Below are positions 51,757-60,261 of a stretch of DNA of 64,000 bases, piece after piece. The notes under the pieces are model-generated. The model worked only from the letters and a program-made list of their open reading frames with translations. It did no database searches and was not told the origin of the DNA. The position numbers and the translations under genes were made by a program. Source of the stretch: Zoogloeaceae bacterium (lineage in GTDB: Bacteria > Pseudomonadota > Gammaproteobacteria > Burkholderiales > Rhodocyclaceae); NCBI GenBank assembly GCA_024235595.1, contig JACKMC010000003.1:283648-347647 (forward strand), written 5' to 3'. Numbering within the stretch: the stretch's first letter is position 1; every line of letters begins with the position of its first letter.

Positions 51757-52617
51757 TCAGAACCCGAGGCTCTCGAGCAGATCGTCCACCTGCTCCTGAC
51801 TGCTGACCACGTCGTCACGGCCATCGGCATTGATCACCGGTCCGTTCAGCAGCCCGGAGGCGCTTTCGTTCTTGCGCTCGGGCGGCATCGATTCGATCAG
51901 CACCTCGAGCAACTGGCTCTCGAGCCGTTGCGCCAGGTCGATGACCCGCTTGATCACCTGGCCGGTGAGGTCCTGGAAATCCTGCGCCATCATGATCTCG
52001 GTCAGCTGCGTATTCGTGGCGCGACTGTCGTCTACCGCCTCGCCGAGGAATGAACGGGTCTCCGACGCAAGGACCTTGAACTCTTCCGTCGACAGACGGT
52101 TGGCGAACAACAGCTCCCAGCGCTGGTGCAGCGTCGCGGCACGCGCCTCGATTCGTTCCTGGATCGGCTTGGCGATATCGGTGGCATTGAGCACCCGGCT
52201 GGCGGCCTGCTCGGTCATCTGCGAGATGTAGCCAAGGCGCTGGCGGGCGTCCGGGATCGACTCGGCTGCCTGTTGCAGGGCCTGGTCGTATCCCAGCTCG
52301 CGCAGGGTGTCGTGGAGCTGGCGCGTCATCTGCCCGATGCGGTTGAAGACCGCTCCGTTTCCGCTCTCGGAAGGCGCTTCGGCAGCCGCTGCGGTCGCCT
52401 CCGCCGCTTGTGCTGGCAGCTCGGCCTGGCCCGGCGCATCGCCGAACTCCGCCGCTACCGAATCGAACAAGGCCTGCAACTCGTCGTCATCGCCCGCGTC
52501 GGTGGCGTCATTGATCACTTCCAGCCGCGGCTTCACAGGGCTGGAGGCGATGCTGTCGAACAGCGCCTGCAGGTCGTCGCTATCACCGGACTCATCGAAT
52601 TTCAGCCGCTTTGCCAT
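51757..52617 (-). CDS. cheZ: CheY-P phosphatase CheZ with duplicated N-terminal motif
   Basis: 286 residues. Long helical hairpin with the catalytic block MMAQDFQDLTGQVIKR (about 210-225) whose Gln and Asp dephosphorylate CheY-P. The C-terminus SQEQVDDLLESLGF (273-286) is the CheY-binding peptide. The N-terminus has an unusual repeat: DDLQALFDSIA (14-24) and DELQALFDSVA (45-55), which resemble that peptide and the FliM N-terminus. Follows cheY. Confidence 0.93.
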   Translation of the reverse strand: MAKRLKFDESGDSDDLQALFDSIASSPVKPRLEVINDATDAGDDDELQALFDSVAAEFGDAPGQAELPAQAAEATAAAAEAPSESGNGAVFNRIGQMTRQLHDTLRELGYDQALQQAAESIPDARQRLGYISQMTEQAASRVLNATDIAKPIQERIEARAATLHQRWELLFANRLSTEEFKVLASETRSFLGEAVDDSRATNTQLTEIMMAQDFQDLTGQVIKRVIDLAQRLESQLLEVLIESMPPERKNESASGLLNGPVINADGRDDVVSSQEQVDDLLESLGF

Positions 52618-52655
52618 TTCCCGGCTCCCCCATAAGTTGTTTGATCGGCCCGCTG

Positions 52656-53054
52656 TCAGGCAGCCTTCTGGCCCATCTTCTCGAAAATCTTCTCGAGCTT
52701 CTCGGCCATCGTCGCCGCAGTAAACGGCTTGACGATATAGCCGCTGGCGCCGGCCTGGGCCGCCGCGATGATGTTCTCCTTCTTGGCTTCGGCGGTGATC
52801 ATGAGAACCGGCAAGTGCTTGAGATGCGGCGTCGCGCGGATCGACTGCAGCAGCATGAGGCCGTCCATGTTGGGCATGTTCCAGTCGGTCACGACGAAAT
52901 CGAAATGTGCGGAATTGAGCTTCTGCAGCGCGGCAAGCCCGTCCTCGGCTTCGTCCACGTTCGCAAAGCCAAGCTCCTTGAGCAGGTTGCGCACGATCCG
53001 GCGCATGGTGGAAAAATCATCAACGATCAGGAATTTCATCTTCGGATCCGCCAT
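52656..53054 (-). CDS. cheY: Chemotaxis response regulator CheY
   Basis: 132 residues, single REC domain: LIVDDFSTMRRIVRNLL (acidic pair), phospho-Asp57 in VVTDWNMPNMDGL, Thr in MITAEAKKENI, Lys in GYIVKPF. Binds FliM when phosphorylated. Between cheV and cheZ. Confidence 0.96.
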   Translation of the reverse strand: MADPKMKFLIVDDFSTMRRIVRNLLKELGFANVDEAEDGLAALQKLNSAHFDFVVTDWNMPNMDGLMLLQSIRATPHLKHLPVLMITAEAKKENIIAAAQAGASGYIVKPFTAATMAEKLEKIFEKMGQKAA

Positions 53055-53070
53055 CTTCTATCTCCGGGGG

Positions 53071-54018
53071 TCAGCCCTTAGCGGGCTTCGACAGCATCGG
53101 CCGCAGCGTGTCGGCAAGCACGTCGGCGTCGAATTTTGCAATATAGCCATCCACGCCAACCCGCTTGCCCATGGCACGGTTCGCCTGGGACGACAGCGAC
53201 GAATGCATCACTACGGGAATGCCATCGAAGCGGGCGTCGTTCTTGATGTTTCGGGTCAGCACATAGCCGTCCATTTCGGGCATCTCTGCGTCGGCAAGGA
53301 TCAGGTCGAGCTCCTGCTTGAGGTCACGGCCGGTCTGCTGTGCATGGCTGGCCATGCCTTCGAGCCGCGTCCATGCCTCGAGACCGTTGACCGCATGCTT
53401 GTGCTGCACGCCAAGCTTGTCGAGTACCTCGGCGATCTTGCGGCGCGCGACCGCAGAATCATCGACGAAGAACACGTTTACGGTGCGCTCCGCACCGAGT
53501 GGTTCGATATGACCGATCGCCGCCTCGCCGAAGGTGTTGGCGAGCACGGTCTCGACATCGAGGATGGATACCAGCTTGCCGTCGGGCAATTCGGTGATCG
53601 CGGTTATGTAGTTGTGCGCGTCGCCCGAGACATTGTCCGGCGAGCGCACACGGTCCCAGTCGACGCGGATGATCCGGTCGACTTCGTGCACCAGGAAGCC
53701 GAGTGTCCGCTTGCTGTACTCGGTCACCATCATCGAGCCGCCCAGTTCGCCGGAGCCGTTGTCCAGCATCAGGATCTTGCCGAGCGACAGCACCGGGATA
53801 ACGTTGCCACGCAACGAGATCAGGCCCTCGACGCCGGTCGGCATGTTTGGCGACTTGGTGATGAAGGGGGTCCTGGAGACCTCTCTCACCTTGAATACGT
53901 TGATCCCGAATGTCTCGCAGGTACCGAGTGAAAACAGCAGTATCTCCATACGGTTGGAGCCCACCAGCTGGGTGCGGCCATCAACCGCATCGAGAAGGGT
54001 GTTGTCGGCGCGTTCCAT
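53071..54018 (-). CDS. cheV: CheV (CheW-REC coupling protein), second copy
   Basis: 315 residues from the ATG at 54018. N-terminal CheW-like domain (20-160, MEILLFSLGTCETFGINVFKV) and C-terminal REC (about 175-310) with VNVFFVDDSAVARRKIAEVL, phospho-Asp in LILADAEMPEMDGYVL and GYIAKFDADVL. Couples receptors to CheA and may act as phosphate sink or for adaptation. Close paralogue of the gene at 54039-55004. Confidence 0.93.
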   Translation of the reverse strand: MERADNTLLDAVDGRTQLVGSNRMEILLFSLGTCETFGINVFKVREVSRTPFITKSPNMPTGVEGLISLRGNVIPVLSLGKILMLDNGSGELGGSMMVTEYSKRTLGFLVHEVDRIIRVDWDRVRSPDNVSGDAHNYITAITELPDGKLVSILDVETVLANTFGEAAIGHIEPLGAERTVNVFFVDDSAVARRKIAEVLDKLGVQHKHAVNGLEAWTRLEGMASHAQQTGRDLKQELDLILADAEMPEMDGYVLTRNIKNDARFDGIPVVMHSSLSSQANRAMGKRVGVDGYIAKFDADVLADTLRPMLSKPAKG

Positions 54019-54038
54019 CTTTCTTCTCTCTTGGCAAC

Positions 54039-55004
54039 TCACACTGCAGCGTCGACCGACGCGCCGGCGATCCGGCGGCGCAGCGTCTCGGCGAGCCGCT
54101 GTGGTTCAAATTTTGGAACATATTCATCAACCCCCACCGAGCGGCCGAGTTGCTGGTTCGACATCCCGGACAGTGACGAATGCATGATCACCGGGATCCC
54201 TTCGAAGCGCGGATCGGACTTGACCAGCTTGGTCAGGATGTAGCCATCCATTTCGGGCATCTCGACGTCGGTGAGGATCAACTGCACCATGTCGCGTACC
54301 CTGCGGCCGGAGTTCTCGGCGAGCTTGGCAATTCGCTGCAGTTCATCCCATGCAGCGCGGCCATTCACCGCTGCTACGGAACGTGCGCCGAGAACCTTCA
54401 GGGTGCGCTCGATCTGCTTGCGGGCGACCGACGAGTCATCCGCGTACACCACCGTCACATCCTTGTCCCGCAGCGGCTCGATGCTCAGGAAAAGATGCTC
54501 GTCGTCATGGCGAGTGGTCTCGGCGAGCACCTTCTCGACGTCGAGCATCATGACCAGGCGATTGTCGCCAAGCTCGGTCACGGCGGTGACGAGTCCGCCC
54601 AGGTTAGCGGTCATCATGTCGGGCGGTACGCGCATCTGCGCCCAATCGAGCCGCAGGATGGTGTCCACGGCCTCGACCAGGAAACCCTGGGTGTGCCCGT
54701 TGTACTCGGTGACGATCATGATCTCGCGCGCCGAGTCGCACGCCATGCCCGCGTAGCGCCCCAGGTCGACCACTGGGACCAGCGCTCCGCGCAGGCTGAC
54801 CATACCCTCGACAGCCGACGGCATATCGGGCGCAGCGGTGATGTTCGGCGTGCGCATGACCTCGCGCACCTTGAACACGTTGATGCCGAAAGTCTCACGA
54901 CGCCCGGTACGCGCATTGATACCCAGGGAGAAGAGAAGGATCTCCAGTTTGTTGGTGCCCGCCAGGCGGGTTCGCGCATCGATGTTCTTGAGCAGGTCGG
55001 ACAT
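54039..55004 (-). CDS. cheV: CheV (CheW-REC coupling protein), first copy
   Basis: 321 residues. CheW-like domain (LEILLFSLGINARTGRRETF, VEGMVSLRGALVPVVDLGRY) and REC (VTVVYADDSSVARKQIERTL; phospho-Asp in LILTDVEMPEMDGYILTKLV). First gene behind the sigma-28-like promoter at 55070-55096, so transcription is coordinated with motility. Tandem duplication with the neighbouring cheV. Confidence 0.93.
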   Translation of the reverse strand: MSDLLKNIDARTRLAGTNKLEILLFSLGINARTGRRETFGINVFKVREVMRTPNITAAPDMPSAVEGMVSLRGALVPVVDLGRYAGMACDSAREIMIVTEYNGHTQGFLVEAVDTILRLDWAQMRVPPDMMTANLGGLVTAVTELGDNRLVMMLDVEKVLAETTRHDDEHLFLSIEPLRDKDVTVVYADDSSVARKQIERTLKVLGARSVAAVNGRAAWDELQRIAKLAENSGRRVRDMVQLILTDVEMPEMDGYILTKLVKSDPRFEGIPVIMHSSLSGMSNQQLGRSVGVDEYVPKFEPQRLAETLRRRIAGASVDAAV

Positions 55005-55069
55005 TCAATCTCTCCGTCGGCAAGCGCTGGCAAGGCATGGCAGCGACCCCGAAACTTGATCTGGAGGAA

Positions 55070-55096
55070 TTAACGGCAGGGTACCGATCGACTTGA
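55070..55096 (-). promoter_or_regulatory. Sigma-28 (FliA)-type promoter of the cheV-cheA operon
   Basis: On the minus strand TCAAGTCG, 11-base spacer, GCCGTTAA, near the consensus TAAAGTTT-N11-GCCGATAA. It ends about 66 bases before the first cheV ATG. Confidence 0.7.
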
Positions 55097-55203
55097 AAAG
55101 TTTTTCCACCCCCCAGGGCAGACGCACGACGCACGCCCACAACCCGAATGCTCGGAACCCGCGCGAAGCGATGAAGCCCGTCGGCCGCCGTGGCGCGTCG
55201 CAC

Positions 55204-55224
55204 GGCGCAAGGCGCAAGGCGCAA
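55204..55224. repeat. Three tandem GGCGCAA heptamers
   Basis: Exact head-to-tail copies at 55204, 55211 and 55218, with a partial fourth (GGCGC). Function unknown. Confidence 0.85.
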
Positions 55225-55328
55225 GGCGCGCAAGAGGGGTAGCCGGCACTGCCACGAGCCACGCCGCAGGACCCGCGTAGCGGTGGCCGCAACCCTGGTT
55301 GGGCGATGAGGGCGTGGCAAACACAAAG

Positions 55329-55349
55329 CGACCCGCACTGGGCGGGTCG
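55329..55349 (-). terminator. Hairpin after the C-terminal-sensor MCP gene
   Basis: 8-bp stem CGACCCGC/GCGGGTCG with a five-base loop, followed on the minus strand by CTTTGTGTTT, 31 bases past the stop. Confidence 0.6.
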
Positions 55350-55379
55350 AAAACGGACGCAGGAAGAAGGGAGGGGAGC

Positions 55380-57056
55380 CTACGCCCGGTAACCGATCCG
55401 GAATCCGCCCCAATGGCGCCCGGAAACATAAACGGGGGATGAGATGTCGTGCATGATCTCGCCGGTATCGCGGCGATAGGTCTGGATCAGGAAGGGCAGT
55501 TCATGGCTGCCGCATTTCCTGCCGACCGGATCGTCGAAGATGCGCTTGGTCCTGTTGCCGACGAAGTCGGTATCGTAGTCGCCGGTGAGCGCCTTGCTGA
55601 AACACTTGTTGTGGGTCGGCACATAGCCACGCCGATCACAACCGATCGCATAGACGACGTGCGGGTTGTTCTCCAGCAACGGCTCCTGCACCTTTGGAAA
55701 GAGCTGGTCGGTAAGCGCATCGAAGGCGGTCGAGTGTTTCTGCGGGCGGGTGTTGGCGATCGGCTCGTAGCGGTCGCTGAACAGTCGCGACAGGTCGGTC
55801 TGGCCCCGCGCGACAGCTTCTTCGAGCAACTTGCCGATCGCCAAGGCCGCCTTCTGGGCCATCTCGGGCATGCGCTCATGCAGCGCGATCGCGCCCTCGC
55901 CCGCCACGCCAAGGCGAAATACGTTGCTGATCTCGTGCAGGTTCGCGGCGAGACTCTTCAGGCCCTGGGCCTCGGCGAGCGTACTCTCCGCCTCCCGCGA
56001 GTTCCGGCCGACCATGTCGATGATCTGGCGAACGTGCTCGGAAACCGCCTCGGCCTCGCGGCTCTGCTGCTCGATGGCCGTCGCCATGCAGGCCACGTTG
56101 TCCATGGTCTGTCGGGCACCCGTGTTGATGTCGCCAAGCGAACTCGACGCGCGATCGGCCAGTGCCGCGCCACTTCGCGCCGTGTCGCTGCCCGCCTGGA
56201 TCGCCTCCACGGCGCCGGCGGTCTCACCCTGGATCGCATCGATGAGCTTGCCGATCTCGCCGGTCGCACCCGAAGTGCGCTCCGCCAGCTTGCGCACCTC
56301 GTCGGCGACAACGGCAAAACCCCGGCCCTGCTCGCCCGCGCGCGCCGCCTCGATGGCCGCATTGAGCGCCAGCAGATTGGTCTGATCCGCAATCCCGCGA
56401 ATCACCTGCACGATCCCGCTGATATCCTTCGAGCGGTCACCGAGCGCGCCGATCAGACCCGCCGACACGCTCACGGAAGAGGCGATTCGCCTGATCTGCT
56501 CGGATGCTTCGGCAACCACTGTCACGCCTTCATCCGACAGGCACTGCGCCCGACGTGCATTCTCGGCGGTCAACTCCGAATGTCGCGACACCGACGAAAC
56601 CCCCGCACTCATCTCGTCAAGCGCTCGCATCGTGCCGTCGGCGGCGCGGCGCTGCTGGGTCGAGCCTTCGGCCACGTGGCGCGCATGCTCGGAGAGCTGC
56701 TCCGCGGCCGAAGCGACCCGCCGGGCATCGAAAATGACCTTGCCAACGATCCCCTGGAAGTTCTCGACAAGCTGGTTGAAGCTGTGGGCCAGGGCGCCCA
56801 GCCCCCCCCGATTCACCGGAAGGCGCTGCGAAAGATCCCCGCTCATGCGCATGGCTTCGACATGCTCGCAAAGCAGGCGCACTTCGGCGACGAACAACAC
56901 CTTCGAACAAAACAGGGTGGCGATCGACACCGTTACAGCAACCAGCAGGGCACCGATCGCAAGCGCCGCACCTGCGGTCGCGTCTGCCGCCAGTGCAGCG
57001 CCCGCGGCACCCAGACCCGCCAACAATCCGATTCCGATGACCGGCACCAACTTCAT
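55380..57056 (-). CDS. Methyl-accepting chemotaxis protein with C-terminal cytosolic sensor domain
   Basis: 558 residues. Two hydrophobic segments (about 2-24 and 28-50) joined by a very short loop, HAMP-like region, then the receptor signalling core with ISGIVQVIRGIADQTNLLAL and NAAIEAARAGEQGRGFAVVA at the tip. Instead of ending, the protein continues with about 165 residues (from about 390): GCDRRGYVPTHNKCFSKALT, FVGNRTKRIFDDPVGRKCG, SSPVYVSGRHWGGFRIGYRA, resembling a Cache/PAS-like sensor placed at the C-terminus. It should sense a cytosolic signal. Own sigma-28-like promoter. Confidence 0.88.
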   Translation of the reverse strand: MKLVPVIGIGLLAGLGAAGAALAADATAGAALAIGALLVAVTVSIATLFCSKVLFVAEVRLLCEHVEAMRMSGDLSQRLPVNRGGLGALAHSFNQLVENFQGIVGKVIFDARRVASAAEQLSEHARHVAEGSTQQRRAADGTMRALDEMSAGVSSVSRHSELTAENARRAQCLSDEGVTVVAEASEQIRRIASSVSVSAGLIGALGDRSKDISGIVQVIRGIADQTNLLALNAAIEAARAGEQGRGFAVVADEVRKLAERTSGATGEIGKLIDAIQGETAGAVEAIQAGSDTARSGAALADRASSSLGDINTGARQTMDNVACMATAIEQQSREAEAVSEHVRQIIDMVGRNSREAESTLAEAQGLKSLAANLHEISNVFRLGVAGEGAIALHERMPEMAQKAALAIGKLLEEAVARGQTDLSRLFSDRYEPIANTRPQKHSTAFDALTDQLFPKVQEPLLENNPHVVYAIGCDRRGYVPTHNKCFSKALTGDYDTDFVGNRTKRIFDDPVGRKCGSHELPFLIQTYRRDTGEIMHDISSPVYVSGRHWGGFRIGYRA

Positions 57057-57132
57057 TGATTCGCCCTCCAGACGAGCAGCAGGCGCCCCACTCCGTCAAT
57101 GTCGCGACGGACACGCCCTGCGATGTTCACCG

Positions 57133-57159
57133 CTATCGGCAAGCACCGGCATTCCTTGA
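57133..57159 (-). promoter_or_regulatory. Sigma-28 (FliA)-type promoter of the MCP gene
   Basis: On the minus strand TCAAGGAA, 11-base spacer, GCCGATAG, 77 bases before the MCP ATG. Same spacing as the promoter at 55070-55096. Confidence 0.66.
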
Positions 57160-57223
57160 ATGGAACGGCCGCCCCCGACATGCCCGCAGAAAGGGCGGCG
57201 CCGAATTTCCCTGAGGCGGAGTC

Positions 57224-57532
57224 TCAATCCACGATGTTGAAAAGCTTCGCGAAGTTGGCAATCTCGAGGACCTGCTTGACGCTCCCACCGGCACGAAGCA
57301 GGTTGATCGCCCGGTTCCCCGCACGCCCCTTGTCGCGCAGCATCAGCAGCATCCCCAGCGCGGAACTGTCAAGGTAGGTCACTTCGGCCAGATCAACCCC
57401 GATCGAGGTGACCTCGGGCAATGACAATGCCTTGTCCACCGCTTCTCTGAAATTGCGATGCGCGTTGAAATCGAATCGCCCGCTGAGCCGCATCAGGGCC
57501 GAATCACCCACTTTCTCGACAACCGTATCCAT
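57224..57532 (-). CDS. STAS domain (anti-sigma factor antagonist-like) protein
   Basis: 102 residues from the ATG at 57532, GAGG at eight bases. Single STAS domain with the conserved phosphorylatable serine in VTYLDSSALGMLLMLRD. Partner kinase or phosphatase is not in the window. Last gene of the series ending cheR-cheD-cheB, 66 bases after cheB. Confidence 0.85.
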   Translation of the reverse strand: MDTVVEKVGDSALMRLSGRFDFNAHRNFREAVDKALSLPEVTSIGVDLAEVTYLDSSALGMLLMLRDKGRAGNRAINLLRAGGSVKQVLEIANFAKLFNIVD

Positions 57533-57598
57533 GTCACCAATCCTCTTCATGAAACAAATCGCTTTACTTTGCCTGACCGCTGCGGGTCAGCCAGCCAT

Positions 57599-58663
57599 TC
57601 ACCCCGACAGCGACGTCGTCCTGGCCAGGCGAACCATGATGCGAGCAGAAATATCGCCCAGCGATGCAATCTCGCACGCGGCCCCGATGGCCGCCGCTTC
57701 GCGCGGCATGCCCCACACTACCGAACTCTCCTGATCCTGTGCCAGCGTCCACGCACCGCGCTTGCGCAAACTCAACAGGCCTTGCGCGCCATCCTTTCCC
57801 ATACCCGTCAGCAACACCCCCAGCGCATTCGCGCCAAGCAAGGGCGCCGCCGACGCGAACAGCACATCGACCGAAGGACGATGCCGGTTTACCGGCGGGG
57901 TCGCGGACAGCTCACACTGCATTACGGTCCCGAGGCGCCCCAACTTTAGGTGCGAGTGGCCCGGCGCGATGTAAGCAGTGCCTGCCATGAGCCGCTCGCC
58001 GTGCTCGGCCTCCTTGACACGCAGGGCGCAAAGGCTGTCCATCCGGCGGGCGAAGGACGCAGTGAACATCTCCGGCATGTGCTGGACCAGCATCAAGGGC
58101 GGGCAGGCCTCGGGAAGGCGCGACAGCACCTCCTTGATCGCCTCGGTCCCGCCCGTCGAGGCACCTATGAGGACGACCTTTTCGCGCAGCACGCGCTCCG
58201 GCAACGCAGAGCCCCTCACGCCCCCGGCGCTGGCCTCCGGCCGTGCCGGCATGTGCATTGCAAGTCGCTTGCGGGCATGAAAGGCGGCAATGATCTTTTC
58301 ACGGATCTCGCGCGCCTGTTCGCCGATCTGCAAGGAAGAGCCAGGCTTGGCGAGGAAATCGACCGCCCCGAGTTCGAGCGCGCGCAGGGTTGCCTCCGAA
58401 CCACGCTCGGTGAAACTCGAAATCATTACCACCGGCATCGGGCGCAGACGCATCAGGCGCTCAAGAAACTCGATCCCGCCCATGCGCGGCATCTCGACAT
58501 CCAAGGTCAGCACATCGGGGTCAAGCGATTTGATCAAGTCCCGTGCCACCAGCGGATCGGCCGCCACGCCAACCACTTCGAGCCGCGGGTCGGAATCTAT
58601 GATCTGCGTCAGCAGTCCCCGCATCACGGCGGAATCGTCGCAGATCAGCACCCGAATCGTCAT
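57599..58663 (-). CDS. cheB: Protein-glutamate methylesterase CheB
   Basis: 354 residues. N-terminal REC with acidic pocket DD (9,10) and phospho-Asp55 in LTLDVEMPRMGG; C-terminal esterase with triad Ser169 (GASTGG), His195 (VQHMPEMF) and Asp291 (MGKDG). Its ATG overlaps the cheD TGA (ATGA). Removes methyl groups and deamidates receptors. Confidence 0.96.
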   Translation of the reverse strand: MTIRVLICDDSAVMRGLLTQIIDSDPRLEVVGVAADPLVARDLIKSLDPDVLTLDVEMPRMGGIEFLERLMRLRPMPVVMISSFTERGSEATLRALELGAVDFLAKPGSSLQIGEQAREIREKIIAAFHARKRLAMHMPARPEASAGGVRGSALPERVLREKVVLIGASTGGTEAIKEVLSRLPEACPPLMLVQHMPEMFTASFARRMDSLCALRVKEAEHGERLMAGTAYIAPGHSHLKLGRLGTVMQCELSATPPVNRHRPSVDVLFASAAPLLGANALGVLLTGMGKDGAQGLLSLRKRGAWTLAQDQESSVVWGMPREAAAIGAACEIASLGDISARIMVRLARTTSLSG

Positions 58664-59298
58664 GATCGCTGCCCCAGGCTGGGGGCGTCGAAATCGCTGG
58701 ACGCCGGCTCCAGGCGCAATCGCGCTTCATACTCGCGCTCGCGACTCGCCACGGTATCGTTCTGCATCGAGATCAGCTTCTTCACCAGCACCCTTCCCTC
58801 GACGGGGAAAAAGTACACCTTGCGCGGATAGATGTCGCCCAGGTCCTGGGCGGCAAGGCGAATACCCTCGCTGGCGAGAAAACGAAGCACGAACCGTGCA
58901 TTGTGATCGCCAACCTGGCTCGATGCCAGTGAGGCCATGACCCTTCCGCCGCCAAACACCTTGGCCTCCAGCTTATCGCGACGCGCGCCGAGCTGGACGA
59001 GCCGCTCCAGCAGCAATTGCATTGCATGCGCACCATAGCGCGCCGACGCTGACGGCAGCGCCGACTCGCCGTTCGCGCTCTGCGGCAACATGAAATGATT
59101 CATCCCGCCGATGCGTCGCTCGGGATCGCGGATACAGGCAGCCACACAGGAACCCAGCACCGTGACCAGCACCATGCCCCGGTCGCTTGCGAAATACTCG
59201 CCCGGCAAGACCTTCACGGCTTCGCAGCCAAAAATGCGGTCGAAGTATTGGTTTCCGGCAAGTTGCCCGGGCGCGGCGGCCTTATCCTGCCCGGGCAT
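58660..59298 (-). CDS. cheD: Chemoreceptor glutamine deamidase CheD
   Basis: 212 residues from the ATG at 59298, overlapping the cheR end by 17 bases; ATG 59349 would overlap by 68. Catalytic Cys51 in VTVLGSCVAACI and His68 in GGMNHFMLP. Acts on receptors, often linked to CheC, which is not present here. Confidence 0.93.
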   Translation of the reverse strand: MPGQDKAAAPGQLAGNQYFDRIFGCEAVKVLPGEYFASDRGMVLVTVLGSCVAACIRDPERRIGGMNHFMLPQSANGESALPSASARYGAHAMQLLLERLVQLGARRDKLEAKVFGGGRVMASLASSQVGDHNARFVLRFLASEGIRLAAQDLGDIYPRKVYFFPVEGRVLVKKLISMQNDTVASREREYEARLRLEPASSDFDAPSLGQRS

Positions 59299-60259
59299 CG
59301 GCGCGCTCGTAGACGGTTCGGCCCAGCGAACGGAACAGGTCGGCGGCATGCATGAAACTCTCCGAGTGACCGGCGAACATCAGCCCGTCCGGATGCAACA
59401 GCGGCACGAAGCGTCGCAAAATGCCATATTGGGTTGGTTTGTCGAAATAGATCATCACATTGCGGCAGAAGATCGCATCCAGCGGCTGGCGCAGCGGCCA
59501 GTTCTGCTCGAGCAGGTTGATCCGCTGAAAGCGAACCAGGCGTTGCAGCTCCGGCGCTACGCGGGCGAAGCCCGCCTGGCTGGCGGTCCCCTTGAGCATG
59601 AATTTCCGGACGCGCTCCGGTGTGAGCCGCTCGATGCGCTCGAGTGAGTAGATCCCTTTTTGCCCATGCGCGAGCACAGTGGTGTCGATATCGCTGGCGA
59701 GGATCTCCACCGGCGGCGTCATCGACCCGAAGGCTTCGCATGCCGTCATGGCGAGCGAGTACGCCTCTTCGCCGGTCGAGGCGGCCGCGCACCAGATGCG
59801 GTACGGGCCGCGCGATGTAGCGCGCTTCATGTGCCTGGCCAGGATCTCGAAGTGATGCGCCTCGCGAAAGAACGAGGTGAGATTGGTAGTCAGCGAATTG
59901 ACGAAGATCTCCCACTCGCTCCGGTCGTGCTCGAGGCGCTGCAGATATTCGCCGAAACTGTGCACGCCGGTGGCCCGCAGGCGCCGCGCCAACCGGCTAT
60001 AGACCATGTCCTGCTTGGCGCTGGAAAGCGCGATGCCCGCGTGCTCATGGATAAGCTTGCGGATACGCTCGAAATCGGCGCCGGTGAATACGAACTCACG
60101 GTCGCACGGCGTGCCCATGTGCAAGGCGGCCCGCCGCAACTCCCGGCTCGCCGCCGTGGCGGGCGAGGTAGCGGCGCTGTGGCGATTGCCCCCGACATCG
60201 GTCTCGGCGGACGCGCTGCCGAAAGGACGCGCTGGTCTGCGCGGAATGCGGTTGTCCAC
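59282..60259 (-). CDS. cheR: Chemotaxis protein methyltransferase CheR
   Basis: 325 residues from the GTG at 60259, which has GGAGGAG eight bases upstream; the first option, TTG 60265, overlaps the upstream MCP stop. N-terminal helical domain, then SAM motif FREAHHFEILARH..YRIWCAAASTGEEAYSLAM, ILASDIDTTVL and FCRNVMIYFD. The beta subdomain that binds receptor pentapeptides is within the protein; both receptors encoded upstream end in such a peptide. Confidence 0.94.
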   Translation of the reverse strand: MDNRIPRRPARPFGSASAETDVGGNRHSAATSPATAASRELRRAALHMGTPCDREFVFTGADFERIRKLIHEHAGIALSSAKQDMVYSRLARRLRATGVHSFGEYLQRLEHDRSEWEIFVNSLTTNLTSFFREAHHFEILARHMKRATSRGPYRIWCAAASTGEEAYSLAMTACEAFGSMTPPVEILASDIDTTVLAHGQKGIYSLERIERLTPERVRKFMLKGTASQAGFARVAPELQRLVRFQRINLLEQNWPLRQPLDAIFCRNVMIYFDKPTQYGILRRFVPLLHPDGLMFAGHSESFMHAADLFRSLGRTVYERADARAG

Positions 60260-60261
60260 GC

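Larger units (their letters stand above)
55005..55379. other. 375-base intergenic region with repeats
   Basis: Lies between the MCP gene and the first cheV. Contains a sigma-28-like promoter (55070-55096), three GGCGCAA repeats (55204-55224) and a hairpin after the MCP gene (55329-55349). Open frames here are unsupported. Confidence 0.6.
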
